The position numbers and the translations under genes are program-made. Below the pieces are notes generated by a model that was not told the DNA's origin, did no database searches, and was given only the letters and a program-made list of their open reading frames with translations. Shown here in pieces: positions 27,201 to 37,015 of a stretch of 40,382 bases of DNA. This DNA is from Ancylobacter rudongensis (lineage in GTDB: Bacteria; Pseudomonadota; Alphaproteobacteria; Rhizobiales; Xanthobacteraceae), in assembly GCF_900100155.1 (NCBI RefSeq), contig NZ_FMTP01000012.1:1-40382 (forward strand), written 5' to 3'. Numbering within the stretch: position 1 is the first letter of the stretch; each line of letters opens with the position of its first letter.

Positions 27201-29418
27201 GTTCGGGAAGTCAGATATCGAAAGGATCGCCCAGAACCGCGACGAAATGCGCCAGGAAGGCGAACCCGCCAGTTTTCTTCCGGCGCTGTTCTGTTCACCG
27301 ACGATGGAGCTCGGCGTCGATATCAGCGCGCTGAACGCTGTTTTTCTCAGGAATGCGCCGCCAACCCCGGCAAATTACGTGCAGCGAGCCGGCCGTGCCG
27401 GCCGCAGTGGTCAAGCAGCGCTTGTCGTCACCTATTGTGCTGCGCAGTCCCCCCATGACCAATATTATTTCAACAACAGGCAAGGGCTTGTTGCGGGCGT
27501 CGTAAAGCCACCAGCCCTCGATCTTGCCAATCGCGATCTGCTGCGGAGCCATCTCCATGCCGAATGGCTGGCGGCGGCCGTGGTGCCGCTGAAGCCGTCC
27601 ATCCCTGAAAACTTGAACATGGCAACACCGGAGATGCCGATCTCCGATCCAATCCAAGCGGTGTTCGAAAAGCTTGCCGCAAGCGGAGCCGCAAAGCCCA
27701 CGATGCGGCGCCTTCTTGATCAGACTGTCAGCGCGGTAGAGTTGGCCGACGCGCCGTGGCTGGCCGATATTGACGCCTTCGTCGATGAAACCAACCGGGA
27801 AGCCGCGCAGAATTTCGCAAGCAGCTTCAGTCGGTGGCGTGAGCTCTACCGAAGCGCACGCCGTGAGCAGGATGAGGCGCATCAAATCCAGCAGAAGACG
27901 TCCTTCAAACCGGGCGAACGCAAAGAGGCTGCGCGCCGTCATTTCCGGGCGACTGAAGAACTCGACATGCTTGAGCGCGGACAGGCTTCGAACGGGTCCG
28001 ATTTTTACACTTATCGATATCTGGCGACCGAAGGATTTCTACCGGGATACAACTTCCCGCGTCTCCCGCTCTATGCTTTCATTCCTGCGACCAAACGTGC
28101 GGCCGTCCTGCAGAGGCCGCGTTTTCTCGCCATTTCCGAGTTCGGTCCCAACAGTCTGATTTATCACGAGGGGCGCGCCTACCGGGTTGTCCGTGCGAAG
28201 CTGCCGGCGCACGGTCGCCTCGACGATGGCAAACTGGCAACCACCAGCCTCATCCTGTGCGGCGAATGTGGAGCGGCTCACACTGATGACAAGCTCGAGC
28301 GATGTCACGCGTGCGGGGCGTCGTTGGCCGGGGTGGATCGGCTCGACAATGTCTATCGGATCGACAATGTCGAAACCGCGCCGTCGTCTCGCATCACGGC
28401 GAATGATGAGGACCGGCAAAGGCGCGGTTTTGAGATCCAGACCGTTTTCCAGTGGCAATTCGAAAAAGGCGTTCCCGATATCCGCACGCTCACCTTGCGT
28501 TCGGAAGCAGGGCCGTTGTTGCTTCTCGATTATGGCGCGCGCGCGAAGCTATCGCGCGTCAACAAGGGGCTTCGCCGTCGGAAGTCAAAGTCGATAAACG
28601 GGTTCTGCATCGATCCGACGTCAGGCCGGTGGGTAAAGGATACGCTCAACGGCGGGGATGATGATGACATGGACGTCACGATCCCGAAGTCGCAGCGGAT
28701 CGTGCCGATCGTCGAGGACCATAAGAACGCGCTTCTGGTACGGCCGCTTGCAAATTTTGACGAGCGGCAGATGGCAACCCTGCAGCATGCTCTTCTGCGG
28801 GGCATCCAGATTGTCGCCGAGCTTGAAGAAGGCGAACTCTTGGGCGAGCCGTTGCCTGCGCGCGAGGACCGCAAAGCGATCCTGCTTTACGAGGCGACGG
28901 AGGGGGGAGCAGGTGTTCTGAACCGCCTTGTCTCCGATCCGCGCCGAACGGCGGAGATCGCCCATCAGGCCCTAGATCTCATGCACTATGATTTCGCGCC
29001 GGACAGCGGCGGCCTCAAGGAGCGGACGGATGCTTGCGTCGCCGGCTGTTACCGCTGCCTGCTTTCATACTTCAACCAGCCCGATCATAATCTGATCGAT
29101 CGTCGCGACGCGGAGGTCACGGCTTTTCTCTGTCAGCTTGCGGAGCCTAAGGTCCTGCCCGCTGGACAGGTAGAGGCCGCAAGCGGCTGGCTTAGTGCGA
29201 TAGGCCGTTGGGGATTGCCAGCACCATCCCCGCGCAAGGTCGACGGCACTTTATACGAGCTTTATTGGCCAAGCTTTCAGGTGCTCGCGGTGTCAGGTCG
29301 TGTACCGGACAGGCTTGCCACGGCATGCGCCGATTTGGGGGTGGATGTCGTCGAGCTTCCGGAAGTGCCTGGCGAAGCCGCGCCGAGGGAATTGGTTGAG
29401 TTGTTGGGGGCGGCGTAG
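24271..29418 (+). CDS. Large DEAD/DEAH helicase with C-terminal DUF1998 domain, module B
   Basis: A 1715-residue protein. RecA domain 1 has a Q-motif region (LHRHQERAV), Walker A TGTGSGKS (about residues 109-116), LLTNFMMLELLM, and a Walker B of DELH type (Asp232-His235). Motif III is CIGTSATM. Zinc-like CxxC pairs occur in FFCRECGQEHH and FCPHCRHQ. RecA domain 2 carries SPTMELGVDIS (about 1010) and QRAGRAGRSG (from Gln1038). A four-cysteine knuckle starts at Cys1330 (LCGECG, CHACGA). The C-terminus is DUF1998: YEATEGGAGVLNRL, then CVAGCYRCLLSY (Cys1589, Cys1593, Cys1596) and H-N-L-I-D-R. Druantia DruE has the same overall build, while DISARM splits a helicase (DrmA) and a DUF1998 protein (DrmB). 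The gene starts at GTG 24271; its TAG overlaps the next GTG by one base. Confidence 0.88.
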   Translation: MDIFDLDQALIERYESFARSFSEIHAPEIRAQVDAAYNEQRFWPEPLITINPHFEAGHSVEQLVAQGVLDPALSKIFASGSDRAPIKLHRHQERAVAKARNGESFIVTTGTGSGKSLCFFLPIVDAVVRARRAGEAQRTRAIIIYPMNALANSQLEELEKFIGGSGVEEELRPTFGRYTGQESDADRQAIAKAKPDILLTNFMMLELLMTRQDELDRAVIANAHGLDFLVLDELHTYRGRQGADVAMLVRRVKDRLVKEGKLLCIGTSATMSSAQDEIERASAVARVGKLIFGEELSSASIIDENLARATDPNIKSTSLGASLVDAIRAPIPATLTDKELYGNPLACWIETEIGLSEGEKLRRRPPMTLSDATAKLAAQTKILPEECRSALAGMLSLMGRREDLRGGISDRAFLAFKLHRFISGAGHAYATIEPATGRRVVLEGQVFHPSDPNARLYPVFFCRECGQEHHSVRIENALDGIRVLARAIDEPASEDPEPDGSRTGFLIPAVNADFQFGGAVADYPDDWQETTPAGQERLKGGHRGKHEGQLLFVKPDGSLGDDGVPAWFFGGKYRFCPHCRHQPPQQARDINKLAGLSAEGRSSATTLIVSTILAWMEADGTLEESTRKLLGFTDNRQDAALQAGHFNDFIFVCLLRGGILRAVRDAGQKGLADVRFGEAVRKALGFDLEESERLSDWMADPRVKGFHNRQAAEEVLTSILAHRVWADLRKGWRFTNPNLEEAGLVEVRFPGLGELAGDDEEFAGNPRLAASTPQLRARLFTLLFDYMRRGLAIATEALDRQRILQVAETSRNHLRDPWLIDQNEEQELRQAGFLMIDPPSKAEISAAEDVLIVRAGWRTALGKSLRSKDLWGEPLPVKEYDDVIATLLRAAENHQVVRRVVTGGDAPAWRLSSTALRLFPATKRADGKRENPFFRTLYEDVAGMLGQEGNLPFAFEAREHTAQVDQKVRAWREDRFRFGKSDIERIAQNRDEMRQEGEPASFLPALFCSPTMELGVDISALNAVFLRNAPPTPANYVQRAGRAGRSGQAALVVTYCAAQSPHDQYYFNNRQGLVAGVVKPPALDLANRDLLRSHLHAEWLAAAVVPLKPSIPENLNMATPEMPISDPIQAVFEKLAASGAAKPTMRRLLDQTVSAVELADAPWLADIDAFVDETNREAAQNFASSFSRWRELYRSARREQDEAHQIQQKTSFKPGERKEAARRHFRATEELDMLERGQASNGSDFYTYRYLATEGFLPGYNFPRLPLYAFIPATKRAAVLQRPRFLAISEFGPNSLIYHEGRAYRVVRAKLPAHGRLDDGKLATTSLILCGECGAAHTDDKLERCHACGASLAGVDRLDNVYRIDNVETAPSSRITANDEDRQRRGFEIQTVFQWQFEKGVPDIRTLTLRSEAGPLLLLDYGARAKLSRVNKGLRRRKSKSINGFCIDPTSGRWVKDTLNGGDDDDMDVTIPKSQRIVPIVEDHKNALLVRPLANFDERQMATLQHALLRGIQIVAELEEGELLGEPLPAREDRKAILLYEATEGGAGVLNRLVSDPRRTAEIAHQALDLMHYDFAPDSGGLKERTDACVAGCYRCLLSYFNQPDHNLIDRRDAEVTAFLCQLAEPKVLPAGQVEAASGWLSAIGRWGLPAPSPRKVDGTLYELYWPSFQVLAVSGRVPDRLATACADLGVDVVELPEVPGEAAPRELVELLGAA

Positions 29419-32204
29419 TGGAAGCGGTCAAATTTTCACCGGGAGATCTTGTCGAGGCGCGGGGACGCGAGTGGGTCGTCCTTCCGTCCCCGGATGACGA
29501 CATCCTCAATGTGCGGCCCTTGTCGGGCTCGGAGGCCGATGCGCAACGAATTGCGCTAGCGCTTGAAGTCAATCCCGTCAGGCCTGCGCGATTTGCACCA
29601 CCAACACCCGAGCGGCGAGACACCCAGGACGGTGCGCGGTTGCTGGCGGATGCGCTGCGTCTGTCGCTTCGCCGAGGCGCCGGCCCGTTCCGGAGCGCTG
29701 CGCATCTCGGCGTGGAGCCGCGCGCCTATCAGCTTGTGCCGCTGATGATGGCTTTGAAGCTGCCGGTGGTGCGGTTGCTGATCGCCGACGATGTGGGGAT
29801 CGGCAAGACGATCGAGGCGGGATTGATCGTTCGCGAGATGCTCGACCGTGGCCTGATCGACCGCTTCTCCGTGCTGTGTCCGCCCCATCTCGTCGAGCAA
29901 TGGGTGAGTGAGCTTGCAGAAAAGTTCGACATTGACGCCGTGGCCGTGACCTCGGCCAGGGCGCGCAGCCTAGAGCGTGGTCTTCCAGCGGCTCAAAGCC
30001 TATTTGAAGCCTATCCGCACACTGTCGTCAGCCTCGACTATATCAAGGCTGACAACCGCCGCGACGAATTTGCCCGGGCGTGCCCGTCCCTGGTGATCGT
30101 TGATGAAGCGCATGCGTGTATCGGCGGAGATCGCGGCAGACATCAGCGTTTCGAGCTTCTCGAACGCCTCGCCTCCGATGAGGAACGCCACATGCTGCTG
30201 CTGACGGCAACGCCGCACAGTGGTGATGAAGCGGCGTTCGATCGTCTGCTGGGACTCATTAGCCTGGACTTCGCGGGAGGTCCCCAAGGCGATGAGAATG
30301 CGCGCATGCGATACGCACGCCGCCTCGCTCAACATTATGTCCAGCGGCGCCGACCCGATATCACGGAGTCCGGTTGGCACGAGGAACGGACTTTCCCTGT
30401 TCACCAGGTGAAGGATGAGCCTTTCACTCTCAGCGGCGAGTTCGGCGCCTTCCATGATCGCGTTTTGGATTATTGTCTCGCTGTTACGCAGCGCGCCGGT
30501 TCTGACCAGCGCAGCCGACGGCTCGCTTTTTGGGGGACGCTCGCGCTCATGCGATGTGTCGGCTCCTCGCCGGCGGCGGCGATCAACGCGCTGCGCAATC
30601 GGTTGTCCGGTGTGGTCGACGAAGAGGCGATGCAGCCCGTCGTCTTCGATGAAGACGAAGGCCTGCTCGACCAGGGTGATGTGGAGCCCGGTACCGCCAG
30701 CGACAATGCCGAAGAGCGCGGCGAACTTACCGAATTGATAGCGATTGCTGAATCCCTTGATCGCCGTCGCGGCGAGGATCCCAAGGTGGCACGGCTACTG
30801 AAGGTTCTAAAAGGGCTGCTTCCGGAAGGAGCCAAACCGGTCATCTTCTGCCGGTTCATCGCAACGGCGGAGGCGCTAGGCGAAGAGATCAAGCGTGCTT
30901 GGCCAAAGACCGACGTGGCGGTCGTGACAGGGCGTCTCCCGCCTGAAGAGCGGCGAACTCGCGTCGACCAGCTTGAAGACTCCGAGAGCCGAGTCCTCGT
31001 CGCGACGGACTGCCTGTCCGAGGGCATCAATCTGCAAGCGCTGTTCGATGCCGTCGTTCACTACGATTTAAGCTGGAATCCGACCCGTCACCAGCAGCGC
31101 GAGGGGCGCGTCGACCGATTTGGCCAGCGCTCGCCTGTGGTCCGCTCGGTGACGATCTTCGGCGACAACAGCGCGATTGATGGCGCAGTCTTGCAGGTCA
31201 TCCTGCGAAAAGCGGACGCTATTCGGAAGGCGACGGGCATTTCGGTGCCGATGCCCGAAGACAGCGAAGGCGTGACCTCCGCGCTCATGCAAGCACTTAT
31301 GCTTCGCGCTGGCGGACACCGAGAGCAGTTGGCTTTCGATTTCGGCCTTTCAAGCGAGCGCCTCGACGGCAAATGGCGCGACGCCGAGGAAAACGCGAAA
31401 GCAAGTCGCGCGCGCTACGCGCAAGGCGCGCTGAAACCCGACGACGTGCTTCCGGAGTGGAGGCAGATGCGGGCGCTAAACGGGGGGCCGACGGAAGTTG
31501 CGCGCTTTACGGAACGCGCTTTGAAGCGCGCGGGCGCACCATTGGAGAAAGCCGGTCAACATCATCTGGTGCATCTGGATGCGATGCCTGACGCCATTAA
31601 GGAACGCTTGGAAGCGCGTGGTCTGCGGGGGACGCGAAGGGTTGGCTTTGAGGATGATCCGGCGCCGGGTGTGACGCACCTCGGGCGGGTCCACCCCCTG
31701 GTTGCAAGTTTGGCAGAAAGCTTGGCGGAGGGTGCGCTAGATCCGGAAGGGGCAGCATTTCGTCCCCTTGGCCGGTGCGGCGCCTGGCGAACCCGCGCCG
31801 TCACCCAGATGACAACACTGATGCTGTTGCGCCTTCGTTTCAAGCTCATCACCAGCGGTCGCACAAACCGCCTGCTGCTGGCCGAGGAAGCGACGGGGAT
31901 CGCGTTCGGCGGATTGGCTGCGGCGCCGATTCTCGAAGGACCTTCTGCCATTGAGCTTCTCGAGGCGGAGGCGACCGGAAATCTTGATGAACTCGCCGCC
32001 GTGCGTCAGCTCCAGAGAGCTCACGAACGACTGGTGAGCTACCAACCGGCGATAGAGGCCTTCGCAGCCGAACGCGGAGCGGCGCTTTCGGCCGACCATC
32101 TTCGGCTGACGGAAGCCGCGCGCGGCGGGGCGACGGTCGAGGTCGTTCCTGTTTTGCCAGCGGACGTCATAGGTCTCTATGTTCTCCTTCCGGAGGGCGA
32201 GTGA
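29418..32204 (+). CDS. SNF2-like helicase, DrmD-like, module B
   Basis: A 928-residue superfamily 2 translocase. A short N-terminal beta domain (KFSPGDLVEARGREWVVLPS) precedes the motor, as I recall for DISARM DrmD-type helicases. Motif Q/I region: LGVEPRAYQLVPL and ADDVGIGKTIEAGL (about residues 122-135). Walker B is VIVDEAHA (Asp229-His232), and motif III is LLLTATPHSGDE. RecA 2 has VIFCRFIATAEAL, VLVATDCLSEGINLQ, HYDLSWNPTRHQQ and QQREGRVDRFGQ (559-570). All motor motifs are intact. The GTG start overlaps the upstream stop by one base, and its stop overlaps the methyltransferase start by four (ATGA). It probably moves on DNA as a subunit of the same complex as the DUF1998 helicase and the methyltransferase. 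Confidence 0.87.
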   Translation: MEAVKFSPGDLVEARGREWVVLPSPDDDILNVRPLSGSEADAQRIALALEVNPVRPARFAPPTPERRDTQDGARLLADALRLSLRRGAGPFRSAAHLGVEPRAYQLVPLMMALKLPVVRLLIADDVGIGKTIEAGLIVREMLDRGLIDRFSVLCPPHLVEQWVSELAEKFDIDAVAVTSARARSLERGLPAAQSLFEAYPHTVVSLDYIKADNRRDEFARACPSLVIVDEAHACIGGDRGRHQRFELLERLASDEERHMLLLTATPHSGDEAAFDRLLGLISLDFAGGPQGDENARMRYARRLAQHYVQRRRPDITESGWHEERTFPVHQVKDEPFTLSGEFGAFHDRVLDYCLAVTQRAGSDQRSRRLAFWGTLALMRCVGSSPAAAINALRNRLSGVVDEEAMQPVVFDEDEGLLDQGDVEPGTASDNAEERGELTELIAIAESLDRRRGEDPKVARLLKVLKGLLPEGAKPVIFCRFIATAEALGEEIKRAWPKTDVAVVTGRLPPEERRTRVDQLEDSESRVLVATDCLSEGINLQALFDAVVHYDLSWNPTRHQQREGRVDRFGQRSPVVRSVTIFGDNSAIDGAVLQVILRKADAIRKATGISVPMPEDSEGVTSALMQALMLRAGGHREQLAFDFGLSSERLDGKWRDAEENAKASRARYAQGALKPDDVLPEWRQMRALNGGPTEVARFTERALKRAGAPLEKAGQHHLVHLDAMPDAIKERLEARGLRGTRRVGFEDDPAPGVTHLGRVHPLVASLAESLAEGALDPEGAAFRPLGRCGAWRTRAVTQMTTLMLLRLRFKLITSGRTNRLLLAEEATGIAFGGLAAAPILEGPSAIELLEAEATGNLDELAAVRQLQRAHERLVSYQPAIEAFAAERGAALSADHLRLTEAARGGATVEVVPVLPADVIGLYVLLPEGE

Positions 32205-35200
32205 TGGCCCGTCATCTCAAGCGCGCTGCCAATATCGGGCTCACTGCCGTCTCGATCGAGGGAGGATTGATCTCTCCCGATCAGGTTGCGGTGATCGCCT
32301 CCACCGCTCCCGACCAGAAAGCGGCCGCGGAATACGGCTGCCCCAAAGGGACGAACCTGCGAGACGAGATCACGCGCTATTTCAGGATCGGCCAAGCGCA
32401 TTGGCAGGCATATGCCAGATTAGCAGCGCCGACCGAGGTTCAGACTGGCGCCTTTGTTAAGAGCCTGCTCGAGGAGGCGTTCGGGTTTGAAGGCCTGCAC
32501 GGCCCAAATCTGCACCAGCAAGATGGTCACACTTATCGTATCACCCTTGAGGCAAAGGGCGGCAGGGTGCCCGTCGTCGTGGCCGCACCTTTGTCTGAAG
32601 CAGATGCGTTCACTAAATCGCTTCCGAACCTTGGCGACGATCATGGTGGCACGATCCCGAGGCGTTCGCCGAGCGTGTTACTTCAGGACTGGCTAAACGC
32701 GAACGCCGAATTCTTATGGGGTCTAGTCTTTGCCGGCGACCGCCTCCGCCTCATGCGGGACAACGCCAGCTTCACCCGCCCAACCTACATCGAAGCGGAT
32801 TTGGGGGCGATATTCCGGGACGAGATGTTCGCAGACTTCACTGCGACGTGGCTGCTGATCCATGCGACCCGTTTCGGCGGGGAAAATGCTGCGGCGGCCG
32901 ATTGCGCGTTGGAGCGCTGGCGCGAGGCTGGATTACGAGCCGGAACGGCGGCGCGCCATCGACTTGGCAAGAGCGTCAAGGAAGCATTGCTGGCGCTTGG
33001 CCAAGGGTTCCTGGATGCGAACCCTGACCTTCGGGTGAAGCTCGATGAAAATCATACCAGCATGAATGCCTGGTTTGAGCAGCTCCTACGCATTGTCTAT
33101 CGGTTGATCTTCTTGGCGGTCGCGGAGGATCGTGAGCTTCTACATGGACCGGACGCGTCGGAGGCAGCTCGTGATCTCTATGCATCCGCTTACGGCTTCA
33201 GCCATATGCGAGATCGGTCGGCTCGACGTTCCTCGCACGATCACCATCATGATGCCTGGGAGGCGGCGAAGATCGTCTTCCGAGGGCTGGAGCACGGCGA
33301 GAAGCTACTCGGATTGCCAGCGCTAGGTGGGCTTTTCACGCGCGGTGAGACTCCCGATCTGGACGAAGCGAAGCTGCCGAACCGCGCATTCCTGCGGGCT
33401 ATCTTCCACCTGAGCTGGCTCATCGAAGATGGGCGGCGCGTGCGGGTTAATTGGCGGGACATGGCGACGGAAGAGCTTGGCTCCGTCTACGAAGGTTTGC
33501 TTGAGCTTGTTCCTATTCGGGAGGACCATGGACGACGCTTCGGCTTTGCCGAGGCCGATGAAGCGAAGGGCAATGCACGCAAGACTTCCGGCAGTTACTA
33601 CACGCCGGACAGTCTCGTGCAGACGCTGCTCGACTCCACGCTCGAACCTGTGCTCATGCAGGCGGAAGCGGAGGGAGGGGCCGAGGCGATCCTTAGGCTA
33701 TCGGTGATCGATCCAGCATGCGGCTCGGGTCATTTCCTGCTTGGCGCCGCGCGCCGGATGGCGGCACGAGTGGCGCAATTGCGCGACAGCGAGGCTCCCG
33801 ATTACCCGGCGGCGATGCGCGATGTCGTCCGCCATTCGATCTATGGCGTCGACCGCAATCCGATGGCGGTTGAACTCGCAAAGGTCGCGCTTTGGATTGA
33901 GGCGCTGGAGCCAGGAAAGCCACTTACCTTTCTCGACAACCATATCCGCTGCGGCGACAGCTTAATAGGTGTTTTCAGCATCGAGGCGTTGCGAGACGGC
34001 ATTCCCGATGAAGCTTACGAGCCCTTGGCGGGAGACGACAAGGAGCTGTCGAAGGTCTATCTTCGGCGCAATAAGGAACAGCGCGAGGGCAAAGGCTCAA
34101 CGGGCTTCCTCGCCGGCCTTAAACCACCGGCGGCGCTTATCGACGCAGCGCGCACGCTGGCGGAGATGCCCGAGAATACACTAGCCGAGATTGCTGCCAA
34201 AGAGAGGGCCTTCAACCAACTTCACAAAGGGCCGGGCTGGTTCAATCTGAAACTGGCCTGCGATGCTTATGTGGCTGCGTTCTTCCAGCCTAAGACCGGT
34301 GCTGCGCCAGGGCCAGCCAACATAGCGACAACGATGCCCGAAACTGATCACATGTGGGCGGCAGCGCGGGGCGACGCACTCCCGGGCCCGCTCGTAGGGA
34401 CGATCGACAGGACGGCAAGCGGAGTGAGTGCATTCCATTGGCCGCTTGAATTCCCCGCCATCATGGCACGCGGCGGTTTTGATGTCGTGGTGGGCAATCC
34501 TCCATGGGAAAGGATCAAGCTGCAGGAGCAGGAGTTCTTCGCAGCGCGGGATCCCGAGATTGCCACGGCGCCGAACAAAGCAGCGCGCTCAGTGCTCATA
34601 AAGGCGCTGAAACAGGCCGAAGCCGGCACTGCTCGGGCAGATCTCGCCGCCGAGTTTGAGTTCGCAAGTCGTGCGGCGGAGGCTGCCAGCGTCTTTGTGC
34701 GGAAGAGCGGTCGGTTCCCACTCAGCGGCATGGGCGACGTGAACACCTATGCATTGTTTGCGGAACATTTTGCTCGTCTGGTCCGAGCGCGGGGACGGGC
34801 CGGCGTCATCGTTCCGACAGGGATTGCGACCGATAGTTCGACGAGTGCCTTTTTCGGCAATCTCGTCGCGAACAATCAACTCGCGACGCTGTTGAGCTTT
34901 GACGAGATCAGGAGGTGGTTTCCAACCACGGACGATCGAAAGTCTTTCTCTCTGCTGAGTATCGGCGAATCTAACCGCGGAGTCCGTGCGTCGTTTGAGA
35001 TCGGACAACTCGACCATTTGGCCGACGAGCGAAGGCAGATCGAACTCACACCTGAAGATTTCGAGTTGTTCAATCCAAACACGCTCACCGCGCCACTTTT
35101 CCGCACAAGGGGCGACCGCGATCTGACCCGCAAGCTTTACCGGGCAGCGCCGGTGCTGATCCGCGACCGGCCCGGTCATCCGGATGGCGATTTGAATCCT

Positions 35201-37015
35201 TGGGGCGTCACCTTTCAAACGCTGTTCCACATGTCGAACGACAGTGGGTACTTCCGCACAGCCGCTCAGCTTACCGGGGAGAACTTCCGACGTGACAGGA
35301 CGGATTGGTGCCATGCCGACGGGCGGCGCTATGTTCCGCTCCTAGAAGCGAAGATGATTCATCATTTCGATCACCGCTTCGGCTCGTATGCCGGTCTTTC
35401 CGAGCGGCCGGGCGACGGTTCACTGCCCTCGACGCCGGATGCGATCAAGGCCGATTCGAGCTATGAGGCGGAACCTTGGTACTGGGTGCCGCTCGCCGAG
35501 ACGGAACTGCGGGCAGCTCGCGTACCCGCTCGGCTTAAGCAATACTTCCGGAAAGACAACGCCGAGGGCTGCCTGAAGGTGCTGGCGCAATGGGTGCTCG
35601 GCACACTCGACTCAAGCGATCTCCAAGCAAGCAATTTGGCCCGCTCCGCTGACCGGGCACGGTCGCATTTGCGCGACGTGCTGGGTCCCCGTTCCCTTGA
35701 GCGCGGCATCGTCGGTGGCACATTTGCGACTTGGCTCAATAAGAACGCTGATGGCGCGCGCGAGATGGGCCGCGAGACGCCATTATCGGAAGACGATATC
35801 GCTTTCATCAAGGCGCAGGGCGCAGACCCGCTTGCGCTCACGGCCGCTCTTATTAATCGTAAACAACCGCGTTGGCTGATGGGCTGGAGAGATATCTGTC
35901 GCTCCACAGACGAACGGACTGTGATTGCGTCCGTCTTTCCCAAGGTGGGAGCGGGCGACAAAATCTTGATGATGCATCATACGCGCGGCGTTGAGACTGC
36001 GGTCCCGCTTCTGGCGAATTTGATCTCCTTGCCACTCGATTTCGCTGCACGACAGAAAGCTGGCGGTACGTCCTTTAAATATTACTACATGAAGCAGCTG
36101 CCTGTTCTGAGCCCACACCAATTCACCCGCGAGGATCATTCTTTTATCGCATCGCGCGTGCTCGAACTCACATATACCTCGCACTCAATGCGCCTTTGGG
36201 CAGAAGACCTTGGCCATTCGGGGCCGCCGTTCGCCTTTGATTTGCTGCGCCGCGCGGCTTTGCGTGCCGACCTCGATGCGCTGTTTGCTATCAAGTACGG
36301 ACTTACGCGGGATGAGCTTCGCTATGTGCTCGATCCAGCCGACACCAGTGGGGCGGAATATCCCTCGGAAACCTTCCGCGTTCTCAAGCGCAACGAAGAG
36401 ACTGGCTTGGGCGAGTTTCGCACGCGCCGCCTTGTGCTCGAAGCCTATGATCGATTGTCGGGATCGCACGTAGCAAGCCAACCAATTGAGCTCCACTCTA
36501 TCCGGCCAACGTCGCTCGATGTCACTCTGCCAGATGATGTATGGGCTCGGACTCAACAATCCAACGCTGGAGATACGGGGGCCATCTTGGCTGCGGTTCT
36601 CAAGGCGATGGATGGGCCGAGGTCGATCCGAAACGTTCGTCTCGCTGCTGCATTCATCATGGAGCCGCGTCTGCTTGTTCCGCTCCTGCCTCCCGCCAAA
36701 GCGGCTGAGTGGCGTCGCCTGATAGGGGTGGAGTCCGATCCTCTTGCCAGCAATGTCGCGACATTCGTCGCGAGGAACAACACAGCGTGGGGCGCCGCTC
36801 TGCGAAACCACCGCGGCAATGGACGGCTGGTTGAGGATCTCCAGCGCGGGACATGGGCATCTGGTCCCGGTTTGGAGGCCATCGATACTTCCGGATGGCC
36901 TGACGGTCGCGCAAGCTTCGTGTTCGGTGCTCTGGAGAACATCAACTTAGACGCGGCGGTGGATTCGCTGCCCGCTGACATACAGCAGTGGGTGATCAAT
37001 GCCGCAGCAGCCTGA
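32201..37015 (+). CDS. Large Eco57I/PglX-like adenine-specific DNA methyltransferase, module B
   Basis: A 1604-residue gamma-class N6-adenine methyltransferase. SAM motif I is VIDPACGSGHFLLGA (Asp504 starts DPACGSG). YGVDRNPMAVELAKVALWI is motif II-III-like, and the catalytic motif IV is VVGNPPWER (Asn766-Trp769). A helical N-terminus (about 1-430) resembles the specificity-linked arm of type IIG and PglX/BREX enzymes; it includes LLQDWLNANAEFLWGLVFAGDRLRL and a His-rich patch SSHDHHHDAW near residue 346. A long C-terminal region (about 900-1604) is likely target recognition. I see no clear PD-(D/E)xK nuclease, so this looks like a modification enzyme, as in DISARM DrmMI or BREX PglX, not a type IIG fusion. 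It overlaps the ATPase gene by 17 bases. Target site is unknown. Confidence 0.88.
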   Translation: MMARHLKRAANIGLTAVSIEGGLISPDQVAVIASTAPDQKAAAEYGCPKGTNLRDEITRYFRIGQAHWQAYARLAAPTEVQTGAFVKSLLEEAFGFEGLHGPNLHQQDGHTYRITLEAKGGRVPVVVAAPLSEADAFTKSLPNLGDDHGGTIPRRSPSVLLQDWLNANAEFLWGLVFAGDRLRLMRDNASFTRPTYIEADLGAIFRDEMFADFTATWLLIHATRFGGENAAAADCALERWREAGLRAGTAARHRLGKSVKEALLALGQGFLDANPDLRVKLDENHTSMNAWFEQLLRIVYRLIFLAVAEDRELLHGPDASEAARDLYASAYGFSHMRDRSARRSSHDHHHDAWEAAKIVFRGLEHGEKLLGLPALGGLFTRGETPDLDEAKLPNRAFLRAIFHLSWLIEDGRRVRVNWRDMATEELGSVYEGLLELVPIREDHGRRFGFAEADEAKGNARKTSGSYYTPDSLVQTLLDSTLEPVLMQAEAEGGAEAILRLSVIDPACGSGHFLLGAARRMAARVAQLRDSEAPDYPAAMRDVVRHSIYGVDRNPMAVELAKVALWIEALEPGKPLTFLDNHIRCGDSLIGVFSIEALRDGIPDEAYEPLAGDDKELSKVYLRRNKEQREGKGSTGFLAGLKPPAALIDAARTLAEMPENTLAEIAAKERAFNQLHKGPGWFNLKLACDAYVAAFFQPKTGAAPGPANIATTMPETDHMWAAARGDALPGPLVGTIDRTASGVSAFHWPLEFPAIMARGGFDVVVGNPPWERIKLQEQEFFAARDPEIATAPNKAARSVLIKALKQAEAGTARADLAAEFEFASRAAEAASVFVRKSGRFPLSGMGDVNTYALFAEHFARLVRARGRAGVIVPTGIATDSSTSAFFGNLVANNQLATLLSFDEIRRWFPTTDDRKSFSLLSIGESNRGVRASFEIGQLDHLADERRQIELTPEDFELFNPNTLTAPLFRTRGDRDLTRKLYRAAPVLIRDRPGHPDGDLNPWGVTFQTLFHMSNDSGYFRTAAQLTGENFRRDRTDWCHADGRRYVPLLEAKMIHHFDHRFGSYAGLSERPGDGSLPSTPDAIKADSSYEAEPWYWVPLAETELRAARVPARLKQYFRKDNAEGCLKVLAQWVLGTLDSSDLQASNLARSADRARSHLRDVLGPRSLERGIVGGTFATWLNKNADGAREMGRETPLSEDDIAFIKAQGADPLALTAALINRKQPRWLMGWRDICRSTDERTVIASVFPKVGAGDKILMMHHTRGVETAVPLLANLISLPLDFAARQKAGGTSFKYYYMKQLPVLSPHQFTREDHSFIASRVLELTYTSHSMRLWAEDLGHSGPPFAFDLLRRAALRADLDALFAIKYGLTRDELRYVLDPADTSGAEYPSETFRVLKRNEETGLGEFRTRRLVLEAYDRLSGSHVASQPIELHSIRPTSLDVTLPDDVWARTQQSNAGDTGAILAAVLKAMDGPRSIRNVRLAAAFIMEPRLLVPLLPPAKAAEWRRLIGVESDPLASNVATFVARNNTAWGAALRNHRGNGRLVEDLQRGTWASGPGLEAIDTSGWPDGRASFVFGALENINLDAAVDSLPADIQQWVINAAAA

